From the NCBI GenBank assembly GCA_963698495.1, contig CAVORB010000023.1, positions 1 through 64,000 on the forward strand: a stretch of DNA of 64,000 bases, read 5' to 3'. This document shows positions 9,099 to 18,728 of this stretch, one piece after another. Below the pieces are notes generated by a model that was not told the origin of the DNA, ran no database searches, and saw nothing but the letters and a program-made list of their open reading frames with translations. The stretch comes from CAVORB01 sp963698495 (GTDB lineage Bacteria > Pseudomonadota > Gammaproteobacteria > Chromatiales > Chromatiaceae). Position 1 is the first letter of the stretch, and the number at the start of each line of letters is the position of its first letter. The translations under genes and the position numbers were made by a program.

Positions 9099-9385
9099 GT
9101 TTGCTGTTCTCCATGCAGGGCGGGCACGGTCCGCAGAGGTGCTACCGCCGGCCCGTTGCCGCACGCAGTGTATGCAAATACGAGGCAGCTTGTGTAGCGC
9201 GGTAGTATCGCGTCGCGGGACGTGACAACAAGCTAAGGCCGGGAACCCACTCGGCACGGCCAACGGAGAGGAGCTCACGCCGGATCAGCAGCCGTGCGGC
9301 TCGTGCCAATCCGTTTGAGCCGACAAACCTCTCGAAAGGGCAATCTATACTCCGTGGACAACGGAAACTTTTCGGAAATCTGGGT

Positions 9386-10717
9386 ATGAAAGACACCGAG
9401 TCGAACGGCGCGGAGTCGCTTGTTTCTCGGCGCGAGTTTCTCGCGCTGTCGGGGTCGGCTGCTCTACTGGCATCGACCAAGCCTTCCATGGCATCCACTG
9501 AGCGTCCCGCAGCTGCGGTTTCAGGTGCGATTCCCCCGGCCGACGCCATGCCCGACGATGCCTTCTGGGAACAGGTTCGTTCCCAGTTTCTCATCGACCC
9601 GGATCTCACCTACATGAACAACGGGTCCCTGGGGCCCATGCCCCTGGCCGTTTTAGAGGCAAACGACCGCTCGGCTCGACACCTGGCGGCAAACCCCATC
9701 GACTACCAACTGGAAGCGGAACGCGAAGAGGTGCGCACGCGCCTCGCGGCCTTCGTCGGGGCTGACGCGGACGAGATCGCGATCACGCGCAGCACCACCG
9801 AGGGCATGAACATCTTCGCCCACGGCATCGACTGGCGCCCCGGAGACGAGGTGCTCATGTGTACGCACGAGCACCCGGGGGGATATGGCGCGTACAGGAC
9901 CCTCGAGGCGCGGCGAGGAATCAGGATCAAATGGATCGACCTGCCGACACCCCCGCAGGACCGCGAGGAGATCCTCGATCGCTACCGGCAGGCCATGAGC
10001 CCGAGGACGCGCCTCGTCGTCGCCAGCCACATCACGTTCGTCACCGGCTTGGTCATGCCGGTCCGGGAGCTTGCCGAGCTTGCCCATTCGCGGGGAGCAC
10101 TCTTGTCCGTCGACGGGGCCCATCCGCTCGGAATGCTCTCGCTCGACCTGAAGGGGCTCGACTGCGATCACTACGCCGCTTCCGGTCAAAAATGGCTGCT
10201 CGGCGGCACCGGCACCGGCCTCTGCTTCATCCGCCGTGACTTGCAGGAGAAGATCTGGCCGCTGCTCGGTTTCGCGGACATGGAGCAGCATGCGTCAGGC
10301 CGACTCGGAGCGCGGAAATACGAGATGAGCGGTCAGCAGAACCTGCCCTCCGTCTCCGGTCTTGGCGCTGCGATCCGATTACAGGAACGCATCGGAAAGG
10401 CAAGAATCGAGGCGCGGGTACGGGCACTGGCCGGGCAGCTACGGGAAGGTCTGGCCGCTATTCCCGAGGTCAGGCTCTGGACGTCTGCCGATTCAAGGTT
10501 CTCCGCCGGTCTGACAAGCTTCACGGTCGGACAGGTTCCTATGCACAATGTCGCCCGGGCGATCCGCGAACGCACAGGAATCTACGTGCTGCCCATGCCG
10601 GCGGGAAGCCTCAATGCCGTGCGGGTCTCGACGCACTTCTACAACACCCCGGCCGATGTGGAACGGCTCCTTTCGGCAGTTCGTCACATTGCCGAGAACG
10701 AGCTCGATTTTGTCTGA
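9386..10717 (+). CDS. Tat-exported class V aminotransferase-fold protein
   Basis: The 443-residue protein has a twin-arginine signal (SRREFLALSGSAALLAS, residues 14-30). It then has a full class V aminotransferase fold of the isopenicillin N epimerase/cysteine desulfurase-like group. The pyridoxal phosphate lysine is K269 in SGQKWLLGG, and the cofactor-contacting SVDGAH lies at 241-246. The C-terminal part contains STHFYNTPADVERLL. Its substrate cannot be told from the sequence. Export of a folded PLP enzyme by Tat fits the need to load cofactor in the cytoplasm. It stands alone and is followed by a hairpin terminator. Confidence 0.88.
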   Translation: MKDTESNGAESLVSRREFLALSGSAALLASTKPSMASTERPAAAVSGAIPPADAMPDDAFWEQVRSQFLIDPDLTYMNNGSLGPMPLAVLEANDRSARHLAANPIDYQLEAEREEVRTRLAAFVGADADEIAITRSTTEGMNIFAHGIDWRPGDEVLMCTHEHPGGYGAYRTLEARRGIRIKWIDLPTPPQDREEILDRYRQAMSPRTRLVVASHITFVTGLVMPVRELAELAHSRGALLSVDGAHPLGMLSLDLKGLDCDHYAASGQKWLLGGTGTGLCFIRRDLQEKIWPLLGFADMEQHASGRLGARKYEMSGQQNLPSVSGLGAAIRLQERIGKARIEARVRALAGQLREGLAAIPEVRLWTSADSRFSAGLTSFTVGQVPMHNVARAIRERTGIYVLPMPAGSLNAVRVSTHFYNTPADVERLLSAVRHIAENELDFV

Positions 10718-10759
10718 GCCCCACAACGCCGGTAGCGGAAATTGCGACACGCCGGTCAG

Positions 10760-10800
10760 CCGCCGACACGTCTGATCAACGCCAACGTCGGCGGGGGTTT
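10760..10800 (+). terminator. Possible terminator of the aminotransferase gene
   Basis: The stem CCGCCGAC (10760-10767) pairs with GTCGGCGG (10787-10794) across a 19-base loop. The hairpin is followed by a GGG and a run of five T. It lies 43 bases after the stop codon on the same strand. Confidence 0.55.
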
Positions 10801-10831
10801 TTGAGAAAGTTTTGAGAAAGTTTTGAGAAAA
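10799..10831. repeat. Three tandem copies of an 11-base unit
   Basis: The unit TTTTGAGAAAG occurs three times in a row (10799, 10810, 10821), the last copy with one change. It sits between two convergent terminators. I see no function beyond contributing T or A runs to both of them. Confidence 0.75.
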
Positions 10832-10832
10832 G

Positions 10833-10855
10833 AAAAACCGCGCCAGCGGCGCGGT
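10833..10855 (-). terminator. Rho-independent terminator after tRNA-Pro
   Basis: Read on the minus strand, ACCGCGCC, loop GCT and GGCGCGGT form a perfect 8-bp stem at 10837-10855. A T-rich tract follows (TTTTTCTTTTC). It lies 30 bases beyond the tRNA-Pro 3' end and would end transcripts of the pheST-ihfA-merR-tRNA block. Confidence 0.8.
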
Positions 10856-10882
10856 CTCTATCTTCTTGTTTGTGAAGTATAT

Positions 10883-10961
<79 letters not shown>

Positions 10962-11023
10962 GGAAGCCGTAAAGGGTATTCTTGGCGCGCTGGGTTGTCA
11001 AACTAGCCGTTTGCGGTGTCGAC

Positions 11024-11383
11024 TCAGCGCTTGAGCAGGTGGAGGATCTCCTCGAGCTCCAGCCGCATCTGGTGGATGATCTGGTGGCTTTGGGAAAGGT
11101 CTTGCTTGGCCGTCTCGCCCGACAGCTGCTGCCTGGCACCGCCAATGGTGAAGCCCTGTTCGTACAGCAGGCTTCGGATCTGTCTCACCATCAGCACATC
11201 ATGACGCTGATAGTAACGCCGGTTTCCCCTACGCTTGACGGGCTTGAGCTGGGGAAACTCCTGTTCCCAGTATCGGAGCACATGGGGCTTGACCCCGCAC
11301 AACTCGCTGACCTCACCGATGGTGAAGTAGCGCTTGCCGGGGATCGGCGGCAGCTCAGCGGCGTTATTGCTCGCTTCCAGCAT
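11024..11383 (-). CDS. MerR-family regulator downstream of ihfA
   Basis: The 119-residue protein has a MerR-type winged helix at residues 18-85, with YFTIGEVSELCGVKPHVLRYWE followed by RRGNRRYYQRHDV. A short C-terminal dimerisation helix follows. No Cys pair or other metal site is visible, so a metal-sensing role is not supported. A small MerR protein right after ihfA is a common gammaproteobacterial arrangement. Its start overlaps the end of ihfA by 20 bases, implying co-transcription. Its target genes are unknown. Confidence 0.87.
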   Translation of the reverse strand: MLEASNNAAELPPIPGKRYFTIGEVSELCGVKPHVLRYWEQEFPQLKPVKRRGNRRYYQRHDVLMVRQIRSLLYEQGFTIGGARQQLSGETAKQDLSQSHQIIHQMRLELEEILHLLKR

Positions 11384-11663
11384 AGGCTTCCACCCGCGAT
11401 TTTAGTTTTTGTCCGGGACGGAAAGTCACGACGCGACGAGCGGTTATCGGGATTTCTTCACCTGTTTTCGGATTTCTTCCCGGACGCTGCTTCTTCTCCC
11501 TCAGATCAAAATTTCCGAAACCGGACAGCTTGACCTGCTCGCCCTTCTCAAGGGCCGACCGGATTTCCTCGAAGAACATCTCGACCATGTCCTTGGCCTC
11601 GCGCTTGTTGAGACCCAGCTCTTCGAAAAGGTTCTCGGCCATGTCGGCCTTGGTCAGTGCCAT
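11364..11663 (-). CDS. ihfA: Integration host factor subunit alpha
   Basis: The 99-residue protein begins MALTKADMAENLFEELGLNKREAKDMVE. It carries the complete DNA-bending arm (SGFGNFDLREKKQRPGRNPKTG), including the proline that inserts between base pairs. It would pair with IhfB to bend DNA in recombination, replication and transcription. It lies four bases after pheT, as in E. coli. This is the core-genome copy, in contrast to the broken ihfB-like copy at 8796-9098. Confidence 0.96.
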   Translation of the reverse strand: MALTKADMAENLFEELGLNKREAKDMVEMFFEEIRSALEKGEQVKLSGFGNFDLREKKQRPGRNPKTGEEIPITARRVVTFRPGQKLKSRVEAYAGSEQ

Positions 11664-11667
11664 TGGG

Positions 11668-14046
11668 TCAATCCCTCAGTCTTGCGCCAAGCTCTGTTGC
11701 CAGCCGATCCAGAACGCGCATGATGGTCTGCTCGACTTCCCGATCTGTAAGTGTCTGAGAAGATGCTTGCAAAATCAATCCTAAAGCTAGACTTTTTAGC
11801 CTTGAATCTATCTTATCGCCGCGATATACGTCGAATAGGACCAGTTCACGCAGCAGATCGGATGCCGCAGCGGCCACACATTCGCGCACCTGTCGGTACG
11901 AGACATCCACGCCAACCAGGATGGCGAGATCGCGCCGAATGGACGGAAACTTGGAAACAGGCGCAAAGGCAGGAAGCACACCGGATTCGAGCTCGCCCAA
12001 CTGCAGCTCGAACAAAAAGGCATTGCCACCGATGTCGAAATCAGATGCGATCGCCGGATGCAGCATGCCCAGCAAACCGACGCTGCGTCCGTCGCGGACG
12101 ATGCCCGCCGTCTGCCCCGGGTGCAGTGCGGGGTGCTCTCCTGGGGCAAACTCGAAGGATGCCGCGCAGCCGGTGAGACGCAGAACCGCCTCCACGTCGG
12201 CCTTGGCGTCGAAGAAGTCCGCCGCACGCGCGGGCTGATGCCACTGCTCCGGCTCCGACGAGCCCACCACGAGGCCGGCGAGCATCGGGTCCTGGATCAG
12301 GCCCTGGTCCCCGTTCACAAAGCGAAGCCCGCTCTCGAAGATGCGCACCCGGTCTTGCTGCCGAGCCTGGTTCTGGCGAGCCGCCGCAAGCAACCCCGGC
12401 CATAGGCTGGTGCGCATGACCGACATATCGGAGGACAGCGGATTGGCCAGCGCCAGCACGGGGTGCCGCGGCTCGATCCGCTGTTGCACCTCCGGACTGA
12501 CGAAGCTGTAGGTGATGACCTCCTGAAATCCCCGGTTCACCAAGGCCAGCTTGGCCCGCTCGAGGTCGAAGGCCGCCTCCGGCGGGGCTTTGGTTGCGGC
12601 CGCGGAGCAGGCGTGCGAGATGGGGATGTTCAGGTAGCCGTGAATTCGTCCCACCTCCGCGATCAGGTCGACCTCCTCGACCGCGTCGAAACGGCCGCTC
12701 GGGGGCAGAACCTTCCAACCCTCAGGACCTGCGGTGAGCTCCATTCCAAGGCGCATCAGGATATCCTCGACGGCGGCGTCGGGAAGATCCACGCCCAGCA
12801 CCCTGCGCAACCGCTCTCGACGCAGCGGAATCAGCGATCGTCGCGGCAGGTGCTCCGCCGCCGTCGCCTCGACGACCGGGCCGGGCCGGCCGCCCGCGAT
12901 TGCCAACAGGAGGCGTGTCGCGCGCTCCACCGCGGTCACTTGCAGCTGCGGGTCCACGCCGCGCTCGAAGCGATGGGAGGAATCGGTATGCAGGCCGTAG
13001 CTGCGCGCCCTGCCGCTGATCGCGGCGGGTGCGAAGAAGGCGCTCTCGAGCAGGATATCGCGGGTCTGTGTCTCTACGGCCGTCTCGGCGCCGCCCATGA
13101 TTCCGGCCAAGGCGACCGCTCGCTGACGATCGGCTATGACGAGGCTATCGTCCCGCAGCTCGATCTCCTCCCCGTTCAGCAATGCGAGCCGCTCGCCGGT
13201 ACGGGCCATACGCACCCGAATCTCTCCCTCCAGCCGGCCGAGATCGAACCCGTGCATCGGCTGTCCGAGCTCGAGCAGCACATAGTTGGTGACGTCCACG
13301 ACCGGTGCGATCGCACGCAGGCCGCTCCGTCGCAGACGCTCCCTCATCCACAGGGGCGTCTCCGCGCTCGGGTTGATGCCCCGAACGACGCGGCAAACGT
13401 AGCGAGGACAGGCCTCCGGCGCCTCCAGGCGAACCGGAAAGCGTTCCTCGCCTTCGGGTTGCACGGGCGCGAAGTCCGGCCGCGAAACCGCGCAGCGGTT
13501 GATGACGCCGACCTCCCTGGCCACGCCGGCGACGCTGAGGCAATCACTGCGATCGGGCGTGAGGTCGAGCTCGATACAGGAATCGTCGAGGTCCAGATAG
13601 CCGCGGATGTCCTTCCCGATTGGCGCGTCCGCGGGAAGCGGCATGATTCCAGCGGACGACTCCGCGAGTCCGAGCTCGGCGGCGGAGCAGATCATGCCCA
13701 GGGACTCGACGCCCCGCAGCTTGGCGCGCTTGATCTTGAAATCCCCGGGAAGCCTGGCACCCACGGTGGCGACCGGCACCCGCATCCCCGGGGCAACGTT
13801 GGAGGCGCCGCAGACGATTTGCAGCGATTCTCCCGCGCCCAGATCGACTCGGCACACGCGCAGCTTCTCGGCGTCCGGGTGCGGATCGACGGTCAGGACC
13901 TCGCCGACCACGACCCCGGTGAAATCCGGCGCTGCCGGCTCCACGGCGTCCACCTCGAGGCCCGCCATGCTCAATTGATCTGCGAGCGTGGCGGTATCCA
14001 CCGGTGGATTCACCCACTCACGCAACCAAGACTCACTGAATCGCAT
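11668..14046 (-). CDS. pheT: Phenylalanyl-tRNA synthetase beta subunit
   Basis: From the start MRFSESWLREWVNPPVDT the protein is 792 residues, the normal bacterial length. The order is an N-terminal EMAP-like tRNA-binding domain (around FTGVVVGEVLTVDPHPDAEKL), the B3/B4 editing domains, B5, the inactive synthetase-like core and a C-terminal ferredoxin-fold anticodon-binding domain ending ELGARLRD. It forms the heterotetramer with PheS and edits mischarged Tyr-tRNA-Phe. An upstream ATG at 14067 adds seven residues, but MRFSESW matches the usual start. No frameshift is present. Confidence 0.96.
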   Translation of the reverse strand: MRFSESWLREWVNPPVDTATLADQLSMAGLEVDAVEPAAPDFTGVVVGEVLTVDPHPDAEKLRVCRVDLGAGESLQIVCGASNVAPGMRVPVATVGARLPGDFKIKRAKLRGVESLGMICSAAELGLAESSAGIMPLPADAPIGKDIRGYLDLDDSCIELDLTPDRSDCLSVAGVAREVGVINRCAVSRPDFAPVQPEGEERFPVRLEAPEACPRYVCRVVRGINPSAETPLWMRERLRRSGLRAIAPVVDVTNYVLLELGQPMHGFDLGRLEGEIRVRMARTGERLALLNGEEIELRDDSLVIADRQRAVALAGIMGGAETAVETQTRDILLESAFFAPAAISGRARSYGLHTDSSHRFERGVDPQLQVTAVERATRLLLAIAGGRPGPVVEATAAEHLPRRSLIPLRRERLRRVLGVDLPDAAVEDILMRLGMELTAGPEGWKVLPPSGRFDAVEEVDLIAEVGRIHGYLNIPISHACSAAATKAPPEAAFDLERAKLALVNRGFQEVITYSFVSPEVQQRIEPRHPVLALANPLSSDMSVMRTSLWPGLLAAARQNQARQQDRVRIFESGLRFVNGDQGLIQDPMLAGLVVGSSEPEQWHQPARAADFFDAKADVEAVLRLTGCAASFEFAPGEHPALHPGQTAGIVRDGRSVGLLGMLHPAIASDFDIGGNAFLFELQLGELESGVLPAFAPVSKFPSIRRDLAILVGVDVSYRQVRECVAAAASDLLRELVLFDVYRGDKIDSRLKSLALGLILQASSQTLTDREVEQTIMRVLDRLATELGARLRD

Positions 14047-14162
14047 TGTCCGAAATCCTGTCTGCAACGCCCGGCGACGTGCCGGACGGGACCCGCTCCG
14101 TTGTCGCTCTCCATCCGATGGGCGCGACAGCCAAAGCAGATAAATCGACTTTTTCTAGATTA

Positions 14163-15194
14163 TTAAGAGAATTGACGAAGAAACCTCAAGTCGTTCTCGA
14201 AATAAAGGCGGATGTCATTGATGCCATAACGAAGCATCGCCAGGCGCTCGACCCCCATGCCGAATGCGTATCCGAGATAGCGCTCCGGGTCGATGCCTAC
14301 ATGACGGAACACCTCCGGGTAGACCATGCCGCAACCGAGTACCTCCAGCCAGCCGCTCTGCTTGCACACGCGGCAGCCCGACCCGTTGCACATCACGCAC
14401 TGGATGTCGACCTCCGCCGACGGCTCCGTGAAGGGGAAGTAGGACGGGCGAAAACGCAGCTTGAGCTCGCGCTCGAAGAAGTTGGTCAGGAAATCGTAGA
14501 GCACCCCTTTGAGGTCCGCGAAGCTCACCTCCGCGTCGACCACCAACCCCTCGACCTGGTGGAACATCGGTGTGTGCGTCAGGTCCGAGTCGCAGCGATA
14601 GACCCGCCCCGGCGCGATGATCCGCAACGGCGGGGCCTGGTGTTCCATCACCCGGATCTGCACCGGCGAGGTATGGGTTCGCAGCAGCAGGTGCTGATCG
14701 AAGTAGAAGGTGTCGTGCATCGCCCGCGCCGGGTGATGGGCGGGGATGTTGAGGGCCTCGAAGTTGTGATAGTCGTCCTCGACCTCCGGTCCTTCGGCAA
14801 CGCTGAACCCGGCGTTGGCGAATAGGCGCTCGATGCGCAGCAGGGTGCGGGTGATCGGATGCAGCCCCCCCGGTTGCTGACCGCGCCCCGGCAGCGTGAC
14901 ATCGACTCGCTCTGCGGAGAGCCGCGCAGTCAGCGCGACCTGCTCCAGCGCCGATTTGCGCTCGTCGATCGCAGCCTGCACAGCGGCCTTGGCCTGATTG
15001 ATGGCCTGCCCGGCCCGGGGCCTTTGCTCCGGGGACAGGCTACCGAGCTGCTTGAGACGGGCGGTGAGCCGTCCGCTCTTGCCGAGGTAGCGCACTCGCA
15101 CCTGGTCGAGCGCGGCGAGGTCGGAGGCCCGCTGGATTTCGTCGAGCGCCTCGTCACGGAGGGGATCGATACCGAGTCCGGTGTCTTCGGTCAT
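14163..15194 (-). CDS. pheS: Phenylalanyl-tRNA synthetase alpha subunit
   Basis: The catalytic subunit has 343 residues. The N-terminal coiled coil spans about 1-90. Class II motif 2 contains RVYRCDSDLTHTPMFHQVEG, and motif 3 is GMGVERLAMLRYG near the C-terminus. A four-cysteine cluster, CVMCNGSGCRVC, lies in the C-terminal third, as in many bacterial PheS proteins. The ATG at 15194 (MTEDTGLGIDPL) is chosen because the upstream extension crosses the attenuator-like hairpin. It is 116 bases upstream of pheT. Confidence 0.95.
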   Translation of the reverse strand: MTEDTGLGIDPLRDEALDEIQRASDLAALDQVRVRYLGKSGRLTARLKQLGSLSPEQRPRAGQAINQAKAAVQAAIDERKSALEQVALTARLSAERVDVTLPGRGQQPGGLHPITRTLLRIERLFANAGFSVAEGPEVEDDYHNFEALNIPAHHPARAMHDTFYFDQHLLLRTHTSPVQIRVMEHQAPPLRIIAPGRVYRCDSDLTHTPMFHQVEGLVVDAEVSFADLKGVLYDFLTNFFERELKLRFRPSYFPFTEPSAEVDIQCVMCNGSGCRVCKQSGWLEVLGCGMVYPEVFRHVGIDPERYLGYAFGMGVERLAMLRYGINDIRLYFENDLRFLRQFS

Positions 15195-15334
15195 GATGTT
15201 GCCTTGTGCGCCCTGTTGGGAGGTCGGCTCTTCAGATCTGGCAAAACAGGCGGAGTCAATCGAGCGCGAAGCGCCGCGGGGGAAACGAGTCCGCCAGAGG
15301 TGAACCGCGCCCTGCTCGCGCTTGTCTCGCAACG

Positions 15335-15368
15335 CAAAGAAAAGGGGAAAGACCCTCGCCTTTCCCCT
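15335..15368 (-). terminator. Terminator or attenuator between rplT and pheS
   Basis: On the minus strand AGGGGAAAG (15368-15360) pairs with CTTTCCCCT (15351-15343) around an 8-base loop. A T-rich tract, TTTCTTT, follows. It lies 34 bases after the rplT stop and about 140 bases before pheS. In E. coli pheST is controlled by attenuation at the same place with a Phe-rich leader peptide. I could not find a convincing leader peptide here, so it may simply be a partial terminator. Confidence 0.7.
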
Positions 15369-15401
15369 GGTGCGCGCCCGGGCCGAGGATCGGCCTGGGG
15401 G

Positions 15402-15761
15402 TCAGGCGGCGAGCGCGGCTTTCGCCTGCTCGGCGAGGGCCGCGAAACCATCCTTGTCGTGGAAGGCGATATCCGCGAGCACCTTGCGATCGACCTCGAC
15501 CCCGGCCTGCTTGAGGCCATTGATCAGGCGACTGTATGACAGGCCGTTCTCGTGCGCCGCCGCGTTGATGCGCACGATCCAGAGCGCGCGGAACTGGCGC
15601 TTCTTCTGGCGGCGATCACGGTAAGCATACTGGCCGGCCTTGATGACCGCCTGCTTGGCGACACGAAATACCTTGCTGCGGGCACCGTAATAGCCCTTGG
15701 CCTCATTCAGCACCTTCTTGTGGCGGGCGCGTGCTGTAACGCCGCGTTTTACGCGTGGCAT
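15402..15761 (-). CDS. rplT: 50S ribosomal protein L20
   Basis: The 119-residue protein begins MPRVKRGVTARARHKKVLNEAKGYYGARS, the highly conserved L20 start. It contains RDRRQKKRQFRALWI and LSYSRLINGLKQAGVEVDRKVLADIA. It binds 23S rRNA early in assembly. In E. coli L20 represses rpmI-rplT translation. It follows rpmI by 80 bases. Confidence 0.97.
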   Translation of the reverse strand: MPRVKRGVTARARHKKVLNEAKGYYGARSKVFRVAKQAVIKAGQYAYRDRRQKKRQFRALWIVRINAAAHENGLSYSRLINGLKQAGVEVDRKVLADIAFHDKDGFAALAEQAKAALAA

Positions 15762-15841
15762 GGAAGTTTGCTCCGGTCTCGTTCAGATTCTATGTTCGGG
15801 TCACTCACTCATGGACCATCAATCCTGATCGCCCCTAAGCG

Positions 15842-16039
15842 CTAGCAGTAGGGGATCATCCGCTGCGCGGCCTTCGTGTCGGCCTTGTGCAGATAGGCGG
15901 GATCACGCAGATGGCGCTTCCGCTTGGTCGCCTTCTTGGTCAGGATGTGGCGCCGATGGGACGCGTTTCGCTTGAACGTGCCGGACGCGGTGCGCTTGAA
16001 ACGCTTCGCCGCACCGCGATTGGTCTTGATCTTAGGCAT
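15842..16039 (-). CDS. rpmI: 50S ribosomal protein L35
   Basis: The 65-residue protein begins MPKIKTNRGAAKRFKRTASGTFK and contains HRRHILTKKATKRKRHLR, both diagnostic of L35. It sits between infC and rplT as usual. Confidence 0.97.
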   Translation of the reverse strand: MPKIKTNRGAAKRFKRTASGTFKRNASHRRHILTKKATKRKRHLRDPAYLHKADTKAAQRMIPYC

Positions 16040-16081
16040 CTCATACTCCGCTATTGACAGTTTCGGCGACCGCAGCCGCCG

Positions 16082-16600
16082 CTATTTTTTCTTGGGACCC
16101 AGCACCATCACCATCTGCCGTCCTTCCATCTGAGGCATTTGCTCAACGGTGCTGATCTCGGCCAGGTCCTGCTCCACGCGCCGAAGCACGTCCAAACCCA
16201 GTTCCCGATGGGCATGCTCGCGACCACGGAACCGCATGGTGACCTTGGCCTTGTCCCCTTCGTTTAGGAAACGTGTCAGGTTGCGTAGTTTCACCTGATA
16301 GTCTCCCTCGTCCGTTCCCGGACGGAACTTGACCTCCTTGACCTGAACCTGCTTCTGCTTTTTCTTCGCCTCGGCCTGCTTCTTCTTCTGATCGAAGCGG
16401 AACTTTCCGTAGTCCATGAGCCGGCAGACCGGGGGGTCCGCGTTGGGCACGATCTCCACCAAATCCAACCCTTCCTGGTCCGCCCGGCCTTGGGCATCCA
16501 TCAAGGCGACGATACCAACCTGGTTGCCTTCCGCGTCTATTAGTCGCACGTCCGGTACGTTGATTTCTTGATTTACGCGGTTTCTCTTTGGCGCAGCGAT
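16082..16600 (-). CDS. infC: Translation initiation factor IF-3 with a rare AUC start
   Basis: The protein is about 172 residues if it starts at the ATC at 16600-16598, translated as initiator Met. From there it reads APKRNRVNQEINVPDVRLID, the normal IF-3 N-terminus. A GGAGG ribosome-binding site (16613-16609) is eight bases upstream. The first in-frame ATG (16549) would remove the conserved N-terminal segment. infC is known for rare start codons (AUU in E. coli) that let IF-3 repress its own translation. The C-terminal domain is complete (EVKFRPGTDEGDYQVKLRN, GREHAHRELG). Confidence 0.92.
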   Translation of the reverse strand: MAAPKRNRVNQEINVPDVRLIDAEGNQVGIVALMDAQGRADQEGLDLVEIVPNADPPVCRLMDYGKFRFDQKKKQAEAKKKQKQVQVKEVKFRPGTDEGDYQVKLRNLTRFLNEGDKAKVTMRFRGREHAHRELGLDVLRRVEQDLAEISTVEQMPQMEGRQMVMVLGPKKK

Positions 16601-16675
16601 AGCAGGTTCCTCCAGTTACAAAAAAACAAAAACGACCGGCGACGCAGAAACTCGGGTTCGGCGCCGATCCGGACG

Positions 16676-18593
16676 TCAATGGGTTCGATTCGAGACCTCG
16701 CCGCGCAGGCGGGCGATGAAGTCCTCGATACCGAGGGTGCCGATGTCCTGGCCCTTGCGATCTCGAACGGCGAGGGTTCGCGTCTCGACCTCGCGGTCGC
16801 CGACCACCAGCAGGTAGGGCACCTTCTGCAACGTGTGCTCGCGGATTTTAAAGCCGATCTTCTCGTTTCTCAAGTCCGATTCCGCCCGGAAGCCCTTGTC
16901 ACGCAACGCCTTAACCACCTCCTGGACATACTCCGCCTGGCGATCCGTGATGTTGAGCACCACCGCCTGCACCGGGGCGAGCCAGACCGGCAAGGCGCCG
17001 GCATAGTGCTCGATGAGAATGCCGATGAATCGCTCCAGCGAGCCGAGGATGGCGCGGTGCAGCATGACCGGCACCTTGCGGCTGTTGTCCTCGGCGATGT
17101 AATGGGCGCCGAGGCGCTCCGGCATCGAGAAGTCGAGCTGAATGGTGCCGAGCTGCCAGACCCGGTTCAGGCAATCGCGCAGGGAGAACTCGATCTTGGG
17201 TCCGTAGAAGGCGCCCTCCCCCGGCTGCAGCCCCCATTCCAAGCCCTTCTGATTCAATGCGTCCTCGAGCGATCTCTCGGCCTTGTCCCAGGTCTCGTCC
17301 GAGCCCACCCGCTTCTCAGGCCGGGTGGAGAACTTGACCAGGACCTCGTCGAAGCCGAAGTCCCGGTAGATCTCAAACAACAGGTCGATAAAGGCCGAGA
17401 CCTCGGACAGGATCTGGTCCTCGGTGCAGAAGATGTGCGCATCGTCCTGGACGAAGTTGCGCACCCGCATCAGACCATGCAGCGTGCCCGAGGGCTCGTT
17501 GCGATGGCAGGAGCCGAACTCCGCCAGCCGCAGCGGGCAGGTCGCGGTAGCTCTTGAGCCCGTGGTTGTAGATCTGGATGTGGGCCGGACAGTTCATCGG
17601 CTTGATGGCGAAAACCCGGTCCTCCGACTCGGTGACGAACATGTCGGCACGGAACTTCTCCCAGTGACCGGACTTCTCCCACAGGCTGCGGTCGATCACC
17701 TGCGGCGTGTGCACCTCCTGGTAGCCCTTGGCGCGCAGCTTTTCGCGAATGTACTGCTCCAGGATCAGGTAGACGGTCCACCCCTTGTCGTGCCAGAACA
17801 CCATGCCCGGGGCCTCGTCCTGGGTATGGAACAGGTCCAGCGCCTTGCCGAGCTTGCGGTGATCGCGCTTCTCCGCCTCCGCCAGGCGGTGCAGGTAGCC
17901 CTTCAGCTCCTTCTTGTCACGCCAGGCGGTGCCGTAGATGCGCTGCAGCATGGGATTGCGGGAGTCGCCGCGCCAGTAGGCGCCCGCCACCTTCATGAGC
18001 TTGAAGCCGTTGCCGAGCTTGCCGGTGCTCGGCAGGTGGGGACCGCGGCAGACGTCGAACCAGTCGCCCTGGCGGTATACCGAGACCTCCTCCCCCGGCG
18101 GGATGATGTCCTCGATGATCTCGACCTTGTACCGCTCGCCGATCTCGCCGAAGACCCGTTTCGCCTCCTCGCGCTCCCACACCTCGCGCTGAATGGGCAG
18201 ATCGCGCTTGACGATCTCGTGCATCCGCGCCTCGATCTTCTCCAGGTCTTCCGGGGTGAAGGGCTCTTCGCGGGCGAAGTCGTAGTAGAAGCCGTCCTCG
18301 ATGGCGGGACCGATGGTCACCTGCGTACCGGGATAGAGCTCCTGAACCGCCTGGGCCATCACATGAGCGGCATCGTGACGCAGCAGCTCCAGCGCCGCCT
18401 CGTCGCGCGGGGTGACGATGGCGAGCTCGGCATCGCGATCGATCTCGTAGGCCGCATCCACCAGCCGGCCGTCGACGCGGCCGGCGAGCGTAGCCCGCGC
18501 CAGGCCGGAACCGATGGACTGCGCGACGTCCAGCACGCTCACGGGACCATCGAACTGCTTGATCGAGCCGTCGGGAAGGGTGATCTGGGGCAT
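16676..18593 (-). CDS. thrS: Threonyl-tRNA synthetase, one frameshift in the sequence as given
   Basis: The protein begins MPQITLPDGSIKQFDGPVSV (TGS domain). It has the second additional domain with the HDAAHVMAQAV motif of the editing site and a class II core (FVTESEDRVFAIKPMNCPAH), and ends with an anticodon-binding domain. An extra C at about 17534 (plus strand) breaks the frame between SYRDLP and LAEFGSCHRNEPSG. Removing it gives one 638-residue protein of normal length. thrS is essential and only one copy is seen here, so a sequencing error is the likely cause. It precedes infC, the classic order. Confidence 0.93.
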
Positions 18594-18728
18594 GGGTACG
18601 GCCTACGGATTCAGTGGTGATCGATACGAGGGATCACTTGAGGGGGGAGAGCCGCCAGCGTCCGGCGCCCAGCCGTCAGCGGGACGAACCTGCCGATGAC
18701 TGGCGCCGGGACCCTGACGGCCAGTAGT

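Noticed and set aside
12463..14166. Long open frame (567 codons) on the plus strand opposite pheT
   Set aside because: It is antisense to a fully conserved pheT and shows no domain. High GC content creates such shadow frames.
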